Shown here: positions 11,931 through 23,398 of the stretch, piece after piece
Position numbering within the stretch: position 1 is the stretch's first letter
Layout: every line of letters starts with the position of its first letter
Made by a program: the position numbers and the translations under genes
Notes under the pieces: generated by a model
What the model saw: only the letters and a program-made list of their open reading frames with translations
What the model was told of the DNA's origin: nothing
Database searches by the model: none
Assembly: GCA_973895155.1 (NCBI GenBank)
Contig: OZ316892.1
Span: 30,938,001-31,002,000 of the forward strand
Reading direction: 5' to 3'
Length of the DNA: 64,000 bases
Origin: Marsupella aquatica
Lineage: Eukaryota > Marchantiophyta

Positions 11931-13521
11931 GCGTCCCGAGGTAGTCTGGATCGCGATCAAGAAACTCGAACATGCAGACTATCTCAAGGAGCATCAGTTG
12001 GAGCGGTTCGCCCACTTACTATAGAGGCCGTGCGCCGCCGGGCCGAAGGAGATTTGTGAGTTCATCTCCAATTTCGACACTGATGCGTCGACCACCAAGG
12101 TTTCGGGGCAGACCTTATCACTCACGGAGCATTGGTTAACGCAAATTTTCTGCCTACCAACCGGGCCGGTGCCGGTGGAAATCCAAATTCGGGATAAGGA
12201 GTATACACCGCGGCACTTCAAACCCGAGGGTAAGACGGACAACGGATACAAGCAGGGGGCGTGCACCAACTTAACCTGTATGGAGCGGCTTAACTTCATA
12301 CGGACTACCCTACACATGATTGAGCCACGATCCGAGATTTCCCTTTGCACGATCGTGCAGGTGGAACAGTACAAACGACGAAACTGGGCCCAATTCTTCT
12401 ACCGAAGATTCTCGGGGGAGCTGAAGCGGGCTCAAGGTGGTATGGCTATTGGAGGGAAGACTTACTTGGGAAGTCATATCGCCATTATCCTCGCCTGGTA
12501 CAAGGCACGGCGGGAGGCCAGAGGAAAGAATATGGCCACCTCAGCCCCGGGTAATGTCACCCCCGCCCCAGAGGAGGCAACCCCGACTACGCGGACTACC
12601 GTCCCTCGGGCAAACCCCGAGCCGGAAGCCCCGACTAATACTCCGCAACCGCTCCCTGTGGAAATTCCACCGCGTCCTTCCGTTGAGCCTCCACTACCTG
12701 CAGTACAACCACCCCCAATCCCTCCACCACTTGAAGAAACCTTCCCCTCCCCAGCGCTGACTACGGAGGAGCTCATTGCCCCTGCCGAGGAACCACCGGT
12801 ACCCGAGAGGATGGAGGACTACCAAGTAGCCCCGGGGACCATGGCCTACAACCTGGTCCAGAAGTTTAGCCAGACTATGTCTGGGGAGCTGGCGACATAC
12901 ATCGGACAACAAGTCTCGGCGTACTTTCAGCCAGCCTTCTTCATGTTAGAGCACCAACCACGGATCGTCAGCCGCTTGGAAGAAGAACTCATGGCGAAGG
13001 GGAATGAGATCGGGCGTCTCCAGATGCTGGTAGAGCACCTCGAGGAGGAGGCAATGACCCGCCGCAAGGATTTAGTCCGCACTGTCGAACAGAGGGACGG
13101 ACTAACCCAGGAGTTAAGCGGAGCGCAGGCCGAACTCAAGAAGCTGGACGACACCGTGCTTCAATTACGCTCAGAATCTTCGGCTCGGGTTACCAGCCTG
13201 ACCGACCTCAACAAACAATTCCTGCAGGCAGCACAACAGGTGGCTGGTCTCTCCGCCGAACGAGATAAATTGCTAGCGCAGGACCAGGTCCATCACGACG
13301 CCATCGACCATCTCAACTTGGAGGTGGCGCGGCTCCAGACTGAAGCCGATGAAGCTGCAAACGAGGCGGAGGAAGCAGTACGGGACAACAAGGCTTTGCA
13401 GGACCGCGTCACCCTGCTCGTCCTCCAGCGGGGAAAACCTCGGCCCACCTCTGATCAAGGCGGCTCGAGGTCTCGCCCCGACAAGGGGACCAGCCCTAGT
13501 CCAACCACTGCACACACATAA
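11931..13521 (+). pseudogene. G2 LTR protein, conserved domain plus coiled coil
   Basis: A frame running into TAA 13519-13521, with one in-frame TAG (12022-12024); the longest uninterrupted part is 12169-13521 (GTG or later start). The domain section contains LTEHWLTQIFCLP, NGYKQGACTN, FIRTTLHMI and GKTYLGSHIAIILAWYKA. These match position by position the G1 segments LTPKVIAEVFGLP, NGFFRNTCTN, FLRVTMHCN and GSVSRLGYHMPLLCRYA. It is followed by a Pro-rich stretch (12540-12800) and a strongly predicted coiled coil (about 12940-13420: repeated E/L/K/Q heptads), then a basic Ser/Pro tail. The domain plus coiled-coil layout is that of the G1 LTR protein. Role unknown; a scaffold or DNA/RNA-binding role is speculation. 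Confidence 0.62.
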
Positions 13522-14508
13522 GGGGTGGTTAGCGAAGGGTAGAAGTAGGCACCGCGCGAGGCGGTTAAGTCAGCGGCATCTTTTGGTTAGGCGTAACGAC
13601 AGAATGACTGTCATTAGGCGCCGATTAGCGGCAGTAGGAAGAATTAGGGCTGGTCAGTTAGGATCAGCCAACGTAGGATGGAGTCCATCAACGGACTAGA
13701 GTTTGTCAGTAGGCTTGGCCGCTGCCATTCCGGTTGGCACACTCGTAGTCGACGGTCAACCGGTCAGTGCAGCGCGACCAGTAGTCAGCAGATAGTTAGT
13801 CAGTAGGTAGTACCCCAGAAGGTAGTATCCTCCGGTTCTCTTCTACTATGGTAGTATTTAGGCTTCCCCTTCCGCGATGGGAGGGGGGAGAAGGCTTAGT
13901 TATCTTAGCAGAGGAAAGGCGAGGCACGGGGAGTCCCGGCCTGAGTAGGGTCAGAGCGCACCAAGGAGTGAGAGCCAGAGTTGAGCTTGCTGGGCAAGTG
14001 CGAGGCAGGGCCTCGTAGAGACTGGGCATCGACTACCGTTGGGCCTGCTGACCCCCTTTGAAGTCGAGTCAACCATGTAAACTGATGCTTCGCTGAGTAA
14101 ATGTAGTCTTTTCCCCCTTATGTTTCTGAGAGTAACTGGTGTTGTGTGTATGCTTTGTCTGGGCAAAGGCGCCATTTTAAGGGACGTACCGGGTGCGGAC
14201 TAATGGTAGGGATTGCCACTCATTGCATGTCACAAGGTCCTATCACGTCGATGGCTTGAAAAGCCCCAAGTCGGGAGTTAGTCCGCGTCACTAACTGAGG
14301 GAATATTCCAGCGGTGGAAAATAAATATACCTATGTCAAGTACGAATTATGCGAGTGTTATACCAGTAAGTATATCGGCTTAGCCCGACTTAGGGCTATT
14401 GAAGGTCACTACACACCTCCTTGCCCGAATCCTCACCCCTACTGGTGGTCGAGGTTGCACCACGACACTAACCTGGATTTAAGGCCCTGGTTAGGGGTGC
14501 GACACTAA

Positions 14509-14778
14509 TGTTAGCGGTAGTGCTGTTGTGTATATAGCCAGGGCTGATGCCAGACCCTAGTGGAACTTAGGCTCATTGTTACAGAGCTAGTTGAGAGATA
14601 GGGAGAGCTTGTGCTGTGGATGCTTGGTATGGCCGATCGGCCTAGAGTGCAATAAAGCTCTTGTGTGTTCCCGTGGACGTAGCCTCATGTGGAGGTGAAC
14701 CACGTATCTCTCTGTGTCGACTATTGTGCGTTGGATGGTTCATGGGCTTGCCGTTGCAAATGTCGTCTATGCTCAACA
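14509..14778 (+). repeat. copia B 5' LTR, 3' part (start uncertain)
   Basis: The 3' end is fixed by the primer site. A TATATAG box (14531-14537) and an AATAAA signal (14651-14656) lie 114 nt apart, as expected for U3/R. TGTTAGCGG at 14509 could pair with the terminal CAACA, but that would leave only about 20 bp of U3, so the true start may lie further left. Confidence 0.5.
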
Positions 14779-14780
14779 AG

Positions 14781-14792
14781 TGGTATCAGAGC
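14781..14792 (+). promoter_or_regulatory. tRNA-iMet primer-binding site of copia B
   Basis: TGGTATCAGAGC, the standard plant copia primer site complementary to the 3' end of initiator tRNA-Met, two bases after the LTR end. Confidence 0.92.
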
Positions 14793-16302
14793 ATGCCTGG
14801 GAGGTGACGAGGTTTTTCGTGACAGGTTTTTCCAGCGTTCATTGTCGATGGTACATTCAGAGTTTCATCGCATGAAACTCGATTGTGTGTGGCTGAGTGG
14901 ATAGGTTAGTGAGAGGGCATTCTGACGGTGGTTAGAGCTCGTTGATCGGTATCCGTGGTGCGGAGGAATTGAAGTTTGCGTCGTTCAGGGTTTATTCATG
15001 TTCGACGGTATTTCGGGGGAGAAACCAGAGATCGTTTCTTCAATGGTGTGAGCTGTGCGGTGTGCGGGGCGTCGCATGTGATAGTTCAAGTTGAAGGTTG
15101 GAGCGTGCTGGTCATTTTGGTATCTAGTTTGCTTACGTTTGCAGAACAAGTGCGTCGTGACGAGTGAAGCAGGCGTTCTGCTTTTTTGACAAGCTATGGT
15201 GCTTGTTTTTCCCTGAACCGGATTACTCGTCATGACGCTTGACTCGGAGGAAGAAACGCAAAGTGCTGAGGCTCAACGGAGAGATCGTGGCGAGACGGTC
15301 GTTTTGAGTCCGGGATTGGCACTTGACGCGGAGTGAAGGCGACGCAACAGAAGTTCTTTCTCTGGTGGAGCTTCAGACGTGCCGGTGCAATTCGGAAACA
15401 TTTTCATGTCGACGGTCATCACTTTTCTCATTGGAAACCAAAGCGGAGGCGGCTAAGGTTTGTAACACGGCCTTTGTGTCATTTTGGGCACATTTTTAAG
15501 GTTAGTTTAGGGCATTTTTTGCCCCAATACGGCCCCAATACCCGACAAACCAGGTTTGCCATACGCCCCGGTGCGCACACCGGCCTCCCACACCCCTTTA
15601 AGCGTGAAAACATGCTTTTTTGGGCCTGAATACGGCCAAAATTGCCCAAATAAGGCCCAAATACGCAAAAATACGCGCATTTTGACCCCTTAAAACCCAT
15701 TTTTCACGTTTTTTGCTATTTATACGTGATTCTGGCCGCGAATACGCGCGTGTTGCCGTGAATACGCGCGCCTTTGCCAGGGGCTTTAAGACCCCTTTAG
15801 AGTGTTTTTCTGAATTTTTTTTCTCTCCTCCTCCTCATTGGTTGTGCCTCATCCCGGGCCCTGTGACCCTTTGTTTTAACCGCTCCGACAAGGGGAACGG
15901 CCCCCTGTGAGCCCTGTTGTACTGTGCGGGAATATTCCCAAAAAACAGAGAGCTGTTTTTCGACCGTCACACAAAGATTCTGTCCGCCGCACGATAACTT
16001 TTTTGGTTCTTTTTTGGTGAGGACGTTGCCACTGGAGTTAGCAACGCGGCGCACCAATCACATCGCGATTCCGACGACAGGTTGTACTTGGTATTTTGGT
16101 TATTCTCCGAGGTGGTCAAAACGGGGGAGTTTCCCAAGGTTTTACCCACCCCGACCGAAATTTGAATAACTTTTCCGTCGAATTTTGATTTTGATTTTGG
16201 ATTTCAGTATTGGACTCCTAGCTTTGTGGGCTACGCGGCGGTGTTGAGTTTTGAGTTTTATGAGAAGTTTCGAAAAAAGATGTTTTTTCGTGATTGTTTC
16301 AT
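14793..16302 (+). other. copia B leader, no gene seen
   Basis: An unusually long 1.5-kb stretch between primer site and gag ATG. No ORF looks real. The part 15480-15780 repeats AATACG-type words (for example AATACGCGC near 15672, 15738 and 15758) within GGCC/CCAA-rich sequence. It could be long leader RNA with packaging structure, or contain an unrecognised insertion. Confidence 0.5.
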
Positions 16303-17792
16303 ATGAGTGACTCGGAGGATACTGGAAGAATTGGCGTCGGTGGAGCTTCAGGATCGCGACGGTCAGACGGAGAGTTTGAGGAGGAGCTGCTACCATTTGA
16401 GGAGGAACTTATAACATCGGTACGATCATCGGTGCGGCGTGCAATGGAGGAAGCTGTGTTACTACCAGAGCTGTCGGTAGTAGGGAAGAAGAGGGAGATG
16501 GCTAGATTTGGAGGAGTGGAGTTTGAGGTGGAGAAGTACGATGGTCGTACTGATTACTTGCTCTGGGAGAAGCAAGTGAAGGGTGTTCTACGGGCCATGG
16601 GCTTAGCTCATCTGCTTTCATCGCGAGAGCAGTATGATGGAGAGGAGGAGATTTCAGTGAGGCAATGGAGACAGGAGCAGGTGATTGCTATCAATGCAGT
16701 GATGCTATATCTCAAGCCGCACATCATCAAGCAGCTGGATGATTATGCGGATTGCGCGTCACTATTCAAAGCTCTAAGAGAGAAGTACTACCGGGAAGAT
16801 GCGTCAGACCGGTTGTACAAGAAGTCTCTCTTGATGAGCCTCAGGCTCAAGGAAGGGAGCAAGATGCAGGATCACCTGGATGAGTTTGACAGTCTAGCAG
16901 TTGATCTGTCAAACCTGGGAAAAGGAGTTGAAGATGAGGATAAGGCCTTGCTTCTGCTAAGCTCCTTACTGCCGTCATATCAGGGCTTGAAACAGGTGTT
17001 CTTGTACAGAGATTTGAAGTCCATTTCGTATAATGAGGTGGTAAGCTCTTTACTGTCTGATGATACTCAGAAGAAGCTGGGTCACAGACAACATCTTCTT
17101 CTGGCACTGCGCTCAATGTGAACAGGGGAAGAGCAACGCAGCACACGAATGGGCAAAACAGGTTTAGATCTACATCACGGGGGAGATCTAAATCCAGAGG
17201 AAAATCGCAAGAGAGGAAGCCTCTTGCATGTTGGAATTGTGACAAGCCAGGCCACATGAAAAGGGATTGTCAAGTAAAGGTCCCTACTGCCTCTACTAAC
17301 ACAGCATCGAGCTCGCATGAGGTAGATTTACTCGATGATGATGACATATTGTGATGTCAAGGTTATGCTCTCAACGTAGTGTCAAATTCAGGTAGTGATG
17401 ACTGGATTCTAGATAGTGCATGTACTTTTCACATTTGCTCTAGAAGAGATTGTTTCAGTTCTTACACAGTTTCCAACGGGTTAGTGTTGATGGGAAATGG
17501 AATCCCATGTCAAGTTGTTGGACTTGGATTTGTAAGATTTCAGATGTTTGATGGTGCTGTGAGAACATTGAGGAATGTGAGACATATTCCCAGCATGATG
17601 AAAAATCTCATTTCACTTGGAGTTTTAGAGGCAAATGGCCATCAGTGGAGTTCTGCTAATGGTGTCCTTCAGGTTTCAACTGGTACTAAAGTTGTATTGA
17701 AGGGAAAGAGACATTGCAATCTATACGTTTTGGAGGGCAGTGTAGTCTGTGATAAAGCCAATATAACCTTATCTCATGAGGAGACGGCCCGG
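16303..17792 (+). pseudogene. copia B gag-pro, frameshifted and truncated
   Basis: ATG 16303 opens a UBN2-type gag (YLLWEKQVKGVLRAMGL, LREKYYREDASDRLYKKSLLMSLRLKEG). The frame shifts by one base near 17065, and the homologous frame continues (17118-17354) through a basic stretch and a CCHC knuckle, CWNCDKPGHMKRDC. TGA 17352-17354 interrupts it. The same frame resumes with the protease DSACTFHIC (near 17410), normally DSGCT/ASxH, and the segment up to NLYVLEG before the GAG-pre-integrase domain. The frame ends in foreign sequence at 17793, the G4 LTR. Note Ala in place of Gly in the DSG motif. Not functional. Confidence 0.85.
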
Positions 17793-19847
17793 TGTCCTGA
17801 GGATAAGCAAAGAGGTGGGAAATGGCCTCAAGGGACACGCAGGGTGTATGGCTGCTTGAGATAGGAAACGGTTGCAAACAAGACAAAGTATCTACACTTG
17901 ATTGCACACAATCTCTTGCAACCCTCTAAGGTACACAAGTTCAAGCTTACATCAATGTGGTCAAGTTAAGGGTCACTCTTGGTTGTGGCTAAGACAAGTG
18001 GGACATCCAAAGGTATGCAAAACATCTCTATGCACCATTCAAACATCCAACTGTTGAAACATGGAAAACTACTTTTGAAAAGTGACCTAGGGTTGGTCAA
18101 CAAACTCCTTAACAAACATGGAATTGACCTTAGTCCCTTCCTCTAGTAGAACCACCAAGTACAATCCACAAACAACCCATTCCATCAATCAAAAATGCCT
18201 TCACTCTTTACTCTTGTAACTTCCCTCATGCATAATAACTAATTTCGAAAGTACCTTCATCCAACCCATCTACTTTCAAAAACACCTTCAAGCTCACAAC
18301 AACATTCGAAAATGGCATGAAGACATTCATTCTAACCATTCCATCACTCATAGCCAAAGCAAGGCATCAACACACATCTCAAAAACGAGGATACCTCTCC
18401 TCTAAATGCATAGCAAGAAGGCACATGTAGCATCATGGCCTCCAAGTAAAAACATGGGTCACAAGCAAGACCCTCCTAGCAAAAATGAATCATCACCAAG
18501 TCTAATCATCAACCAAGCATTCAAAATCCCTCCATAGCCTATCCAAGCTTCAAAACCCTAGTCTCCTTCTCTCATACTTCCTTCTACCAACCAAATCTAC
18601 TTTCGAAGCTTCAAGTCAAGGAGTTTACAAGAGAGTAGGCCTTCTTAGTGAGCCATCTCTAATGCAGGACTCCCAAGCTTCAACAAGATTAGGTCTCATC
18701 TCCTCTAAGCTTTTGAAAATCTCCTACAAGTCCATTCTCCTCAAAACTTGAAGCAACAAACCTACATCCGAGTATGCCTTCTTGTGGGCAATCTCTCATG
18801 CAAGCTCCTTATACTTCCTACTCACATCCTACCTCCTTCCTAAGGCTTCGATTCAGCCTCTCCTACATTCGAAACCTCTCTCCAAATCCCTAGAAAAACC
18901 GTCACAAAACTCAATCTCTTCACATTCAAAGCTTCTACTCCATCTATCTCTTCACAAAATTGCCTCTACATCTCCTACCCTCAAAATCCTAAGGCCATGG
19001 CCAAGGAGGAGGGCTCCCCCTTCACTCATGCTCGAGCTCCCCTCAAGAGGTTCGCTCCTACAACTAAAAATGGGACTTAACACTCCAAAATGGCAAAACG
19101 ACAGCACTTCAGCAGCATCTAACTTCCGAACCCTTGGCCACTCGAACTTCCTCCTTTAGTACCCACGTGGGAAGGCCCAGGGCACCCACAAGCCCCTCCA
19201 CTTATGGTTTTAATCCTCGTTGAATCACAGCCCTCAATCTCACACCAATTAGATCAAACGGCCAAAAATGAGCCAAAAAACCCCTCCTTAGTAACTTGTA
19301 AACCAAATGAGCTTCGACCTTTTTGAAAAAGCCACGACCTCCACCAAGCCCTAACTCACATCTCCACCTTCAATCCAAACCATTCATTAACCAAAACCAA
19401 GATCCACCGTTGAAGTAGATACATTGAATCTGGTCCATTTAACACAAAAATCTGAATCTAGTCCAAATCTCACAAAACTGATGCACTTGGACCAAACCCT
19501 CTTACATGCCTTGAACCTGGTCACCTCCTCCATGTATTCAATGAACCTGGTCACCATGTTGCCAAAACCCTAAATACCTTGCTTGTTGAGCAAGCAACCT
19601 CCATTCCGCCAATCCGCCAAATGATAACTTAATCGCTGGTCACAAATGAAAAACATACCCCACAATAGTAACAAGGGTGGGTAGGCTTGACCTCATCCCT
19701 ACCTTGACCCTCATAACTCTACTTCCTCCTTCACCTTGGTCAAGTTAGCTCAAGTCAAGTCAACTTGCCCAAGTTAGAAGCAAAATAGGTTTCAACTTCC
19801 TTCACAAAACATGAGGATTCCTCCTTTAGGATGGAAACCTCATGACA
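17793..19847 (-). repeat. G4 left (3') LTR, 2055 bp, non-coding
   Basis: Ends form the inverted pair TGTCCTGAGG (17793) and CCTCATGACA (19847), matching at 9 of 10 positions. The purine tract TGGTAAGGGTGGA (minus strand, 19860-19848) precedes it. The plus strand is C/A-rich, with no credible ORF on either strand. Confidence 0.78.
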
Positions 19848-19860
19848 TCCACCCTTACCA
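19848..19860 (-). promoter_or_regulatory. polypurine tract of G4
   Basis: Minus strand TGGTAAGGGTGGA immediately upstream of the LTR start TGTCATGAGG; the plus-strand primer position in LTR elements. Confidence 0.6.
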
Positions 19861-19898
19861 AACCTGAGCAGCCTCTGGCCTGCTCCACACTGCAAATG

Positions 19899-22800
19899 TC
19901 AATCTCCATCATCACTATCACCCTTACCGTTAGATGAATCACTTTCATCACCCTCAAAATCATTCTCATCATCTAGCACAACACTAGTATCTTCCTCCAA
20001 AAAGGTGTCATCAACAAATTGATCTCTCCTTTTGAACAACTTGACCCTTTTCCCTGCATAGAGATGGGCATGGGGAACACCATCAAGCTCACGAACTCTG
20101 TATGTAGCATTGTCCCTCACTTCCATCACAACAAATGGTCCACTCCACCTCAAGGCAAACTTTTTAAGAGTAGAGTGCTGGTTTATCAAGCTCTCATCCG
20201 AAATGAGAACCCAATCTCCTTCTTGAATCTGGATAGATCTAAGTCTCTTCTTCCTATCAAATCTCCCCTTACTCTCTTCTCTTGCCTCTTTCACTTTCTC
20301 CAAGGCCTCATCAATCTTACTTGGTGTTAAACTGAAATGTTCAATCCTTCTTGCTAGGAGTTCCTCTCTTGAAACCTCATCTTTCCACTCAATGGATCTC
20401 CAGCTGTGTACAGCCTCCTCGATAGACATCAAAGGTAGATGACCTGAGACCAACTCAGCTGGTGCAAAACCAGTAATTGAACTACATGTAATCCTATCTG
20501 CCATAAGTGCAAGTGGCAAAAAGTTAGGCCAAAGTGAAGCCCGACCTCTACAAGACTTAACTAAAGCACTCACTATAGGTGGGTGACCCCTCTCACTCTT
20601 CCCATTTCCCTCTGGATTGTAGGAAGTGGTCAGTTTAAGCTTAATGTGGTACTTAGCAAAGAACTGACGAGCCTCATCTGAGTTTAACTCACCCCTATTT
20701 GCCCTCATCTGATAAAAACAACCATGCCTGGATATTATATCCTCTAATACAAACCTACAAACAGGCTCGCTCTTGTTAGAAGCAAGAGCTCTACTCTCAA
20801 CATAAGATGACAAATCCTCTCTGGCAAGCACCAAATACCTAGCTCCTCTAACCCCTCTTGGCATATGAACAATATCTAGCACCCACTGGAAATGCAAAGA
20901 CAATGGATGAGTGGGACTAAGACCATCCCTATGCTTGACCTTTGAGTAAAATTGACACACCTCACAACTCTCAACATAAGTCCTAACATCTACATAGATT
21001 CGAGGCCACCAATAGAATTGTCGAATCCGCTCATAGGTAGCTCGAACCCCTTTGTGGCCAGAAGCCTCAAAGTCATGGCACTCCTGCAAAACCTTCCGCC
21101 GTGTATCATCATCATCGACTATCCTCAAGGGTAAGTGTCCCCGCTTCTTTGGTCTCTTCCACAAGTATCCATCTCTAAGAAAAAAACCATAGGCTTTCTT
21201 CCTAATTCTCTCAAACTCCTCTCTACTCCACTCATTTTTCTTTTTCAAAGTGCTAAGGTACTCTCCAATCACTGCAAAATCTATGGAATACAACTCCTCC
21301 TTGAACTCCAACAGCTCAAACTCACTCTGAAATTTCTCCTTCCTCTTATGACTTGCAACACACACACACCTATCTACATTTACACATGACTCACACTCCT
21401 CAAACCTAGCTCTCGAAAGCATGTCTGCTACTGGATTGTTCTTACCCAAAATATGCTCTAATTCAGGATTGAACATGCAAATGAAAGCAATCCATCTTAG
21501 CATGGCGATATCAGGGGTATCACAATTAGCAATCATACCGAGCAAAGGAAGGCAATCAGTTTGCAAAACTACATGTGCTCCTATCAAATAATCCTTCTCT
21601 TGTTTGAGGGCACATTTTGCTCCCCATAACTCTCTCTTGACCTGTGGATACCTACGATGCCTCTCATTGAATATCTTGGCACCAAACCTAGTAGCAAACA
21701 TCTGGCCATCTCCATCTTCTTGGCCAAGTACCCAGCCTACTGCCAAAGGACTAGAGTCAACAGTAAGAACAATTGGCCTTCCACAAGCATAGTCTGGTGG
21801 CCTCAAAACTGGTGGACTCATCAACGACTCCTTGAGCTTTGCCATAGCTCTCTCACACTCATCACTCCATCGAAACCTCACTTTCTCTCTAAGTAGCCCA
21901 TACAATGGATCCGCTATGTGGGCAAAATGAGGGATCCACACACGGTAAAACACACATGCTCCTAAAAATCTCCTCACCTCACTCACACTCTCACATGCTC
22001 TCATCTCTTGGATGGCATCAACTTTAGCCTGGTTAGGCAACCGCCCATAAGGTCCACACCGCTGCCCAACCACTATGATCTCACGAAGTCCAAAGGCTGA
22101 CTTTTCTCCTGACAAGGTGATCCCAACCTCAATCAAATGCTTAAGGATTGATGTAACATCTTGAAGATGCTCCCAAACAAATTGTCGAAGCCCATCACTC
22201 CTTACACTCTCATCCTTTTCTTCCTCCTTGCATCCCTTGATGGGGATATCATCAAGAAATGGCCTAGTCTTTTCAGGAATGAATGCTTGGAGTATTTTGT
22301 TCATTGCATTCTGCATATGGGCAACAGAGTTAGTAGCACCTTGAGGTAAAGTGCACATCTTCAAAACTCCAAGAGGAGTCCTCATGGTGGTGATGTCACG
22401 ACTCCCTTCAGCCAACTGAAACTGGTCATAACCAGAGTACAAATCTCCAAAAGAGTAGATAGCTCTCCCTGCAAACTCCTCAGCAAACTCATCAACAATA
22501 GGTCCGGTTCCAACATTCCTAATGGTCACCTTGTTAGGTGGTTGCATGTCTTGAATAAATCTCATCTTACCATTTTTCTTCCTAACAGTAAACCAACGAT
22601 TTGAATATGGAGCATCTGACCTCTCAAGGATCCTTGACTGAATTTTCTCTTTCAACAATTCAATAACCTTTGGGAGCAAGGCTCTACGTACAGGTAAAGG
22701 CTTAAGATCCCAAGGAATGTGAGGGACAGTAAAAATAATCATTGGAGCCACATCTCTAGGATTAACACATCCTATCTCATCCAACACAAATGAAAAAGCC

Positions 22801-23393
22801 TTTCCATGCACCCTTACCGTTTCACGAAAAGCTGAAATCTCTATATCAGTCAGTAGTCCATCATCACCTATTCTCAACTTGCTTAATGATTCCTCTGTGA
22901 AAACATGGCCAATACCTTTAGCTGGTCTCAAACAAGGCTCTTGACTTGCCTTCTCAATCATCTCTCTTGCCTCGGGTGGTAATGGTATAGCAGCAGGACG
23001 AACCTTATGCTCCACAGTTTTGTACTTAGCGTGGACAGCCACATCAGGCCTTAAAAAACGTGTTAGCTCCAAATAGAACTCTCGACCAACCTCTATCTCA
23101 CTCTCACCCTTAACAATCTCACCCAAAATCTGTACAAAAGAAGGGTTATGGCCCTTCTCATCAAAAATGCCAAAAACTTGCTCATCATTTGGTAAGTCAC
23201 CTAAGTAGTGCATTTGCTTCTCCCACTTACCCATCTTTTGGTTTTCCATAGTTGAGCATCCTTCCCTACTTAAAAACAAAACCTGGCTACACTTAGAAAA
23301 CCCACAAAAAGAATTAGCAAACAACTCATCAGTATTTACATCACAAGACGGAGAAATGAAACTGGCACCTTGCTCCTCCGACACGTCAAACAA
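19899..23393 (-). CDS. G4 pol: RT - RNase H - integrase (1164 aa, open)
   Basis: Uninterrupted frame of the gypsy type. RT spans about residues 230-470, with the catalytic box FLDDI near residue 377. RNase H runs about 530-680 (TVDSSPLAVGWVL, TDCLPLLGM, DMLSR). The integrase spans about 770-1010, with the HHCC finger H..H..CEVCQ, first Asp in WVLDIVH and Glu in GKSERGH. The C-terminal part (WVLISDE, RWSGPFVV) is the usual tail. The second Asp of the DDE triad is replaced: the box reads ANRGEL where DRGEL is expected (AAT at 20697-20699), so integration activity should be lost. Translation probably depends on a -1 frameshift from the gag-pro frame (heptamer at 23405-23411); the listed start is a TTG at 23393. 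No other damage is visible, unlike gag. Confidence 0.88.
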   Translation of the reverse strand: MFDVSEEQGASFISPSCDVNTDELFANSFCGFSKCSQVLFLSREGCSTMENQKMGKWEKQMHYLGDLPNDEQVFGIFDEKGHNPSFVQILGEIVKGESEIEVGREFYLELTRFLRPDVAVHAKYKTVEHKVRPAAIPLPPEAREMIEKASQEPCLRPAKGIGHVFTEESLSKLRIGDDGLLTDIEISAFRETVRVHGKAFSFVLDEIGCVNPRDVAPMIIFTVPHIPWDLKPLPVRRALLPKVIELLKEKIQSRILERSDAPYSNRWFTVRKKNGKMRFIQDMQPPNKVTIRNVGTGPIVDEFAEEFAGRAIYSFGDLYSGYDQFQLAEGSRDITTMRTPLGVLKMCTLPQGATNSVAHMQNAMNKILQAFIPEKTRPFLDDIPIKGCKEEEKDESVRSDGLRQFVWEHLQDVTSILKHLIEVGITLSGEKSAFGLREIIVVGQRCGPYGRLPNQAKVDAIQEMRACESVSEVRRFLGACVFYRVWIPHFAHIADPLYGLLREKVRFRWSDECERAMAKLKESLMSPPVLRPPDYACGRPIVLTVDSSPLAVGWVLGQEDGDGQMFATRFGAKIFNERHRRYPQVKRELWGAKCALKQEKDYLIGAHVVLQTDCLPLLGMIANCDTPDIAMLRWIAFICMFNPELEHILGKNNPVADMLSRARFEECESCVNVDRCVCVASHKRKEKFQSEFELLEFKEELYSIDFAVIGEYLSTLKKKNEWSREEFERIRKKAYGFFLRDGYLWKRPKKRGHLPLRIVDDDDTRRKVLQECHDFEASGHKGVRATYERIRQFYWWPRIYVDVRTYVESCEVCQFYSKVKHRDGLSPTHPLSLHFQWVLDIVHMPRGVRGARYLVLAREDLSSYVESRALASNKSEPVCRFVLEDIISRHGCFYQMRANRGELNSDEARQFFAKYHIKLKLTTSYNPEGNGKSERGHPPIVSALVKSCRGRASLWPNFLPLALMADRITCSSITGFAPAELVSGHLPLMSIEEAVHSWRSIEWKDEVSREELLARRIEHFSLTPSKIDEALEKVKEAREESKGRFDRKKRLRSIQIQEGDWVLISDESLINQHSTLKKFALRWSGPFVVMEVRDNATYRVRELDGVPHAHLYAGKRVKLFKRRDQFVDDTFLEEDTSVVLDDENDFEGDESDSSNGKGDSDDGD

Positions 23394-23398
23394 GGCAC

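Larger units (their letters stand above)
8191..14414 (+). mobile_element. Ty3/gypsy retrotransposon G2 (3' part)
   Basis: Contains the C-terminal two thirds of pol (RT fingers lost by the G3 insertion at 8190), a polypurine tract (AAGTGGGGAGCTA, 10656-10668) and a long 3' LTR starting TGTGACACGG at 10669. The pol-LTR junction is nearly identical in layout to that of G1, so G2 and G1 are related families. The right end is uncertain: 14406-14414 (cactacaca) would give a CACA end pairing with TGTG, but there is no second LTR to confirm it. Confidence 0.75.
10669..14414 (+). repeat. G2 3' LTR (coding; right end approximate)
   Basis: Starts TGTGACACGG directly after the polypurine tract; the last 16 codons of pol run into it, as in G1. 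Inside are two sense ORF segments (11076-11927 and 11931-13521) colinear with the G1 LTR protein. The tail (13522 to about 14.4 kb) is non-coding; around 14300 a stretch (gggaatattccagcggtgga) resembles the G1 LTR tail near 29500-29530. The 5' LTR is not in the window. Confidence 0.62.
14415..17792 (+). mobile_element. Ty1/copia retrotransposon (copia B), 5' part
   Basis: LTR end at 14778 (CAACA), then AG and a perfect tRNA-iMet primer site at 14781-14792, a 1.5-kb leader, gag, zinc knuckle, protease, and the beginning of the GAG-pre-integrase segment. It is cut at 17792/17793 where the G4 LTR begins (TGTCCTGAGG). The remaining copia pol is not found to the right of G4 within the window. The left border of the LTR is not determined. 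Confidence 0.75.

Noticed and set aside
18782-19159. 125-codon plus-strand frame inside the G4 LTR
   Set aside because: Leu/Ser/Pro composition follows the C/A-rich LTR; antisense to the element, with no domain or conservation evidence.
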